Assembly: GCA_022749755.1 (NCBI GenBank)
Contig: CM040446.1
Location: forward strand, 16,554,080-16,618,079
DNA from: Azadirachta indica
Lineage: Eukaryota > Streptophyta > Magnoliopsida > Sapindales > Meliaceae
Length of the DNA: 64,000 bases
Reading direction: 5' to 3'
Part shown: positions 58,000-64,000 of the stretch, in pieces
Numbering within the stretch: the first letter of the stretch is position 1
Layout of the letters: each line of letters opens with the position of its first letter
Notes under the pieces: generated by a model
Told to the model about the DNA's origin: nothing
Databases searched by the model: none
What the model saw: only the letters and a program-made list of their open reading frames with translations
Program-made: the position numbers and the translations under genes

Positions 58000-60008
58000 A
58001 TGGGATGGTCAAGTTGGTGTTCGAGAGGAGTCTGTGGAGGGACCAGACCGGACGAACGAGATAGTACCGGTCCGCACGGTCGGTGATCAGCGGTCGCAGG
58101 AGTTGGATTTATTCAACGGCTATTGCTCAGCGTTGACAGGTTACTAGATATCTATAATCTACGCTTTGCTACAAATCTGACATAGGAAGATGGGATGGTA
58201 AGAGAACAAGGGAAATGATTCCATGCATTGCGGGACTGGGTAAGAAGTTGCGGTTAACATGATGGGAAATTTTTATTGGTCGGCCGTTTCTAAAGATTTG
58301 ATTAATCTAAGTTAATCAGCACGTTTTTTACGTGTAAGATTCATAATTAATAATTGAGCCTGAGGGCGGCCAGCCTTCCAATAGGTAACCGTAGTGCGGG
58401 GATTGTTAGATTTTCTCCCTAATTCAAAACTATTCAATCTTACATATTTTATAAAAATTGTTGATAAAAGAAATTTTTGGCGAACTATTTTAAATTTATT
58501 TTGGCATTATATTGCAGTAAAGAAAATAAAAATATTTTGTTGAGTTATAAATTTTTATAATTCGTTTAAAAAAATTCAACAATGACCAATATTTTACATA
58601 TTACAAAATAATAATTACAATCCTGAAATCTGAAAAAATACCACTATTATGTGACCATTTCAATCATGCACTCTTTTGATCTCTCTCTCTCCCCCCACTC
58701 ATCCTTCTTTCTCTTCACAAAATTCAGCATCAATTTCTAATCACCACCCTTACCCAACACTAATAACACAAACCGAATTCTACGAATCAAACACCAGATT
58801 TATCTAAGATTGTTTAAGATCATCGACGGCACCATATTCGCTATTAAAAAATAACAGTATAATTTTCGAATTTAAATATTAAAATAACATTATATTAGTT
58901 ATTATAAAATAAAAATAATAAATTATAATAAATTTATTTGTTTTAATAATTGAGGGATAAAATAAATATTTCAGAGACATTTTTATATTTCTTTAAAAGT
59001 TAAAAAAGAATATATCACAGAGTTAAAAATTAGAGAGGCAAATTAGTTTTCCCTTAAAACCTAGGTGTATATATAAGAGGAAGAATTGGTAACCTTTATA
59101 TATGTTTATATTCAATTGTAAACTATTAGATTTATGAATTTTTAATAGTCGAATTTGAATTTGATATACACATTAATTATAATGTATTACTTGTACATTA
59201 ATTATATATATATCGATTTAATCTTAATAGTTGGAAATGAATAAATCTAACGATTTATAAATTATGGGAGAATATACGTAAAAATATAGAGTTGTCAATC
59301 GTATCATATATATATATGTGTGTGTGTGTCGAATCAACAATTCTAAAATTTTATATATTCTTATATTATTGTTAAAGATTGAGATTAATTTTGACACATA
59401 TAATTAATACATCATAATTGATGTACATATTAAATCCAATCACAATCATTAGAATTTATAAACTCAATAGTCTATAAATAATGCATTAATTATATATTAA
59501 ATACATTTAACAAGTTCAATTTTAATAGTCAGAAGTGCATATATTTAATTATTTATAAATAATGTAAGAATATATGTAATTTTAAAGAGTCATTGGTCAT
59601 TTCTTTTATATATATACTTAATGAAGTTTTTTATGGCTCATTATTTTTTTTTTAATAAAACTATTAATCATTAATCCTTCCATTTGAATACACAAACATT
59701 ATGTATATAAATTATGTGACAAATTATATTAATTGTCCCGTTTGTGCACGCGCGCGTGTATATATATATATATAAATAAATGTATATGTGTGTGTTTATT
59801 CTGGTTATTTTTATTTTTTGTTAGTGGAAAAATATAGTGTATGTGAAAATATTAAAATATTGTTTCACCAATATTATTGGTGGGAATAAGTTACGAAATT
59901 CTAACTTCAACACCCACTAAAATTCGCTTATATAACATTACTGATTTCTTATTTCCATATCCTCAACCCCAGCCACGGGAAAAGGGGTAAAACTGACCAC
60001 TTAATTTT

Positions 60009-60039
<31 letters not shown>

Positions 60040-61124
60040 CGGTGCAATCCAATCCCAATGAAGAAAATCGGTTTGGGGATAGCCTGCCTGCCTGCCTGCC
60101 TGTTCACACACAGAACAGTTAACAAAATACCAGCTGTCAAAGTTACACACACATTATGATCATGCACGTAAGCGTGTGAGTGACTCACGAGGCAAGCCTC
60201 TTTTGTCAGTTTTTTGTTTACAAAACGTTGCTCAACCCTCTCCAACCTTTTCTCTGTTTTATTTTGTCGAATACTTTTTGAAGGCTTATGTGATGTCCTG
60301 CATGCTCAGGGCTGCATTAACCATTTGCTTTCACCAACATCACATTCATTTCACATAAAACTGCTCCTGTTCAACATTTCTTTTCTCTCTTTTACGGATT
60401 CCCACATAATACTCCAGGATCTAATTAACTACAACGATATCCACTTTCAAATGTTTTTGACAAAAAATCTATAGAGGATCAAATCCGAATGCCTAAAACC
60501 ACTTTAGCGGTGCTGGTTTTTCTCCATTTAACAAACACACAACATAAATTCCACTTATTTATTTATTGTGTATTTATATTCGATTCCAGCAATTGTAGAT
60601 TAAAAATGTCGGTACTTCATATCATAAAAGTACCCTTGGACAAGGTAAATTACATAATTGTTGTGTATTTGTGTTCAATTATAGCTTTTATTACCTAATT
60701 ATGTAAAAGCTCCCTAGTTGATTAGTAATTTGAAGGCATTTCCAAAAGAAAAGTATAATTGGAAGATGACAAAGCGTTCTAATAATGGAAAGACATGCTC
60801 TTCCGTTAAAAAGATTATTAAGAGTTGGCATCAAATGTTCCCACTAAAGCTACAACACACAATAATGCAGAAAAAGAAAGAAAATAAGGTGTGTGCTCTT
60901 CCCTTTCTCAGCCAAAGTAACATCTAAATTGCTGTTGTCGTTGAGCGAATTTCTACCCTAATTTTTGATAGATACAAATCATATAAACTCTGGCGAATAA
61001 AGAAGGCAACTCGAAAAGACAATTGGCCCCATCATACCCAGTAGTGATAATACCACTTGTCAGTCCTGGATTGGAGATTTGGGATCATGACAGTAAGCTT
61101 GCTCTGGAAATTTCTTAGGTGAAG
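58000..61124. other. Intergenic, AT-rich
   Basis: No supported gene. AT-rich sequence at 58400-59900 with recurring ATTAATTATA-type motifs may be MITE debris. There is a poly-A run at 60014-60039 and (TGCC)5 at 60083-60102. The right end holds the ARL1 3' UTR. Confidence 0.45.
60083..60102. repeat. (TGCC)n tetranucleotide repeat
   Basis: Five perfect GCCT units, close to a 26-nt poly-A run at 60014-60039. Confidence 0.8.
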
Positions 61125-63812
61125 TTAACCACCTCCAGACTTCAGAGTGTTGCTCAACCTACACTTCAAGAAGTTATTAGCCATCACTTGAAACAATTCA
61201 GAACTACCAGACTTAAAACACTATCAAGCAACGGAGAAAAAATGCTGAATTCAAGATTCTCAAATAGTGGAACTGGGTTTCTCTAGTTTAAATATATGAT
61301 GCTGTCCACAACTAAGCTCAGTTGGTACTCAAAGAATGAGCATACAGCAGCGTATAAAAAGGAAAATGGTGTAACAGAGAAATTGCAGTAGGTAGCACCA
61401 TAAGCAGCAAGAAAGACAACTTCAATGATGGGAGAGGGATTGTGCAACTCCAAGGCCTTGGTCACAGCAGCAGCATCAAAGAAAAATGGCGTACAGATAT
61501 TTTCAGGACAGAACTCTCTAGGAATTTAATATGGTGTTTATAAAATGATTCCAGTTTTTAATGCAAATTCCTAATTTGCAACAGTCAGATAGGGGATGAT
61601 ACTTACCAGTCCAAGCCTTCAAAGAGGCCTTCACCCTTTATAGCACAAGTTTTAAAAATGGCCCACTGGCGGCTTTTTAGTTTGTGCAACTCCAAGGCCT
61701 CAGTCACAGCAGCAGCATCAAGTGCACCAGGGAGATCCTATTGATATTAGAAATTCACTTAACATTTAACATAATTACAAACAAAAGTCATGAGATGCCC
61801 ATCGATGGCAATAGTTTTGGTCATGACCCAAAATCAATTCAATAAATGCCCTTTCTAAGAGATCTGGAGACCGGAAAGTCTTATCTAGGGCGGCTAGAAT
61901 GACAAACCAATTTCTGAATGTTGCTGATGCAAGTAAATGTCAAGATTTTCCAAATTAGAAATCCTTTAGAATAGAGGAAAAATGATCGTAACCTGCTTGT
62001 TTGCAAAAATGAGGACAACTGCAGCTTTCAGTTCTTCCTCCTGCCCAAACATCAAATAGCTTATATCAGCATTCTGACATCCCAGCAATCTCAAAAGAAA
62101 ATGGTGACATGCCACTCACATACAAGTAAAAGATAATATTCTCACGTTTATGCCAAATATAAGATGATAAACTATTGTTCGCAACTCAAGGGAAAGCATG
62201 CACAGAATATTTCTCTTGTTTTAAAGTTCAACAGTTTGTTGAACCTGAAAAATAGAGAAATCATAACAAAACAGTGATGCTAAAATGATCTAATACGCCA
62301 GAGTTCCACTATGGTAGGTCAAATTCTGTGGTCAACTTCAAACAGAGACCTAATCCTAGATGTGTACAAATCGAAGGCAAAAGGAGTAACGGATAACGAA
62401 GATGTTCAATATTTACCACTACTGGCTTAATGATTACTGCATAATCATTTATTTACAATGAGCATACCTCTAAAATTGCATGAAATTCCTCTTTCGCTGT
62501 TTGAATTCTATCAGTGTCACTTGAATCAACAACATAAATCACTGCTTGAGTATTTGGGAAGTAGCACCTCCAGTATGGCCTGCAAGAAACAAACATAAAA
62601 GAAAAAATTCCATCCCAAGGAAAATCACTAGGCGATCAGCTGTTTAGAGTTGCACAGCCATTAATTGCATGCCAAATCGCTCATTGAAAAAGCAACAAAT
62701 ATAAATGTATGTAATATGCAGAGTTAAAAAAAATGAAAGCAGCTATGTGCTTTCACACGGCATCTATTGCTTGTCACTTTGAGACAAAACCAAGAAACAT
62801 AATTATGATGAGTTATTCAGTAAATAACTCATCGTAATCAAAAATTGCCAGACATTAAGATACAGAATGCACATACAAAAACTAGACTCTCTTCAAAAAA
62901 CAAAAAGATCACAAGGATTACCTTATGCTCGTCTGCCCACCTGTTGCAACAAACCACTAGTCAATTCAACTGAGAAACAAACATGAACTTCAGCTCCATA
63001 CAAATTTAATGATTGAAAATGTTGCAAACAAACTACTTCCAGCAACCTTAAACCCACCACAGATGAGAGCTTAAACAATTATTGAACTTATAAGCAGGTC
63101 AAATAACTTAAATTCACAGTGCTTATGCTACCAAGGCAAAACCATAATGGGTACAACTTAGATATTGTTTTACTGAAGTTAACAGGCAAGGTCTAAGCAA
63201 TAACAAGTTCCGTTATTAGCAAGCTGCTGCAAACTATTATTAAACATAGCCTTAGATTACATTCATTCAACTTCCAGCTCACACAACAAAGGGTCTTTCC
63301 AAATAGCTGCTCTCAATTTATTCTACATATAATAACCATTGAATGGAATATACACCAAAGAAAGAAAATAAGAATAAAAATGAAAACCAAAAATCATGAA
63401 CTTACCTAAATCCCAAACTTGAAATTTGATGTTGTTATACTGTAAAGTTTCTACATTGAACCCAATGGCTATATCCAAACCAAAAGCAAAATGCGCAAGA
63501 ATCGAACGAAATCAATACATCACTGTCAGAACAAAATAAAGAAATGAAACAAAAATCTTCTAAAATATCAACTCAAGACCTACTTGGAATCGTGGAAACT
63601 ACCTCTCCCATTTGTAGCCGATCTGTATCATACAAATTACAGAAAACATCGCAAATCAACAAAACCCTAAATCATGGAACAAAAAGGTAAAAGAAAGAGT
63701 GAAACTTACAGAGAATGGTGGTTTTGCCGGCATTATCGAGGCCGAGGACGAGGATTCGAGCTTCTCTGTTGCCGAAGACAGAAGAGAACATTCGAGTAAA
63801 CAGAATTCCCAT
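61125..63812 (-). CDS. ARL1: ADP-ribosylation factor-like 1 small GTPase
   Basis: 182 residues, the normal length of ARF/ARL proteins. Eight exons on minus: 63812-63710, 63622-63584, 63468-63406, 62940-62922 (19 nt), 62579-62468, 62040-61993, 61737-61607 and 61158-61125; GT-AG borders and phases agree. Gly2 allows N-myristoylation ([11 protein letters not shown]). G1 is GLDNAGKT (24-31), the switch 1 region is TIPTIGFNVE, G3 is WDLGGQTS, G4 is NKQD, and G5 is TCAIKGEGL. The end is [18 protein letters not shown] and the GGG end are typical of plant ARL1 (Arabidopsis At2g24765), a Golgi protein that recruits GRIP-domain golgins when GTP-bound. Intron 7 contains a broken copy of part of exon 7. 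The gene lies next to the CONSTANS-like gene, as recalled for At2g24765 and COL3. Confidence 0.93.
61441..61480 (-). pseudogene. Duplicated fragment of ARL1 exon 7 inside intron 7
   Basis: About 40 bp nearly identical (two or three differences) to 61683-61722 in exon 7. It would encode [12 protein letters not shown] against [12 protein letters not shown]. No matching splice sites flank it, and the sequence on either side does not resemble the rest of exon 7. Confidence 0.7.
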
Positions 63813-64000
63813 TTTTTTTTTTTCCAAGCAAGCGATGTTAGCACTGAATCAAAAAGTGGTCGCGTCTCGATAACGTTTGGTAACAGCCTATTTGAAAAAC
63901 AGTTTTTTTTTTTTTTTTTTTTTAAAGAAGGAATGGAATTTTGTAATTTTTTAACAGAGAATTTTCTTATGGTTAATTTGTGCTACGGGATGGGTTAAGG
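63813..64000. other. Leader and promoter side of ARL1
   Basis: Contains poly-T runs directly upstream of the ATG (63812-63822) and at 63903-63923. The window ends before the promoter is complete. Confidence 0.5.

Noticed and set aside
59949..60245. 98-codon minus-strand frame with poly-F
   Set aside because: The frame runs through a poly-A/T tract and a TGCC repeat; low complexity explains its length.
61283..61465. 60-codon minus-strand frame starting MTKALELHN
   Set aside because: It begins in the duplicated ARL1 exon fragment and continues into intron sequence; not an independent gene.
1..64000. CRISPR arrays, bacterial operons, attachment sites, organellar inserts
   Set aside because: Looked for; none seen. 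Repeats present are microsatellites, LTRs or tandem duplications of plant nuclear type.

Overview
The window looks like nuclear DNA of a eudicot plant: AT-rich intergenic sequence, intron-split genes with GT-AG borders, Ty1/copia and LINE debris, and plant-specific families (nepenthesin-type aspartic proteases, DUF1336, a group I CONSTANS-like gene). The genus cannot be read from the sequence; a rosid is likely, and a Citrus-type genome is only a guess.

Layout. (1) 1.4-21.2 kb: three nepenthesin-type (A1B) aspartic protease genes, one on + (1439-3645) and two on - (16908-18709, 19853-21206). A 10-kb transposon graveyard (about 6.4-16.8 kb) separates the first from the other two. It holds a copia 3' end, half of a small gag-only LTR element, a LINE fragment, and a complete but decayed copia element (LTRs plus 5-bp duplication AAAAT) that carries a nested 1.9-kb gag-only LTR element. 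(2) 22.2 kb: tRNA-Arg(CCT). (3) 25.2-26.1 kb: a single-exon DUF1336/EDR2-C gene on -. (4) 31.2-31.4 kb: a two-exon gene for a 50-residue membrane protein on -. (5) 35-46 kb: a multi-exon ABC1-family (aarF/COQ8-type) atypical kinase on +. One of its introns has a GC donor and holds a short LTR element whose 5' LTR was itself hit by a 5.2-kb copia element (TSD CTAAA). (6) 49.0-53.6 kb: an eight-exon PP2C phosphatase on +, with a leader intron and upstream ORFs. (7) 56.5-57.6 kb: a two-exon B-box/CCT CONSTANS-like gene on -, with two G-boxes upstream. (8) 61.1-63.8 kb: an eight-exon ARL1 small GTPase on -, including a 19-nt exon.

The gene order PP2C - small membrane protein - DUF1336 - aspartic proteases resembles, from memory, Arabidopsis At5g10740-At5g10770. 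The COL + ARL1 pair resembles At2g24765-At2g24790. The window therefore appears to be an ancestral gene neighbourhood expanded by retrotransposons. The genes are independently transcribed and do not form one pathway. The protease cluster, if related to AED1, would point to extracellular defence functions. No bacterial-type operon, CRISPR array or viral gene cluster is present. The least ordinary items are the gag-only LTR family (two copies in opposite orientation), the TE-loaded GC-AG intron, the double hairpin at 21.5-21.65 kb, the promoter motif shared by the two minus-strand proteases, the duplicated exon fragment in ARL1 and the intron-spanning uORF of the PP2C gene.
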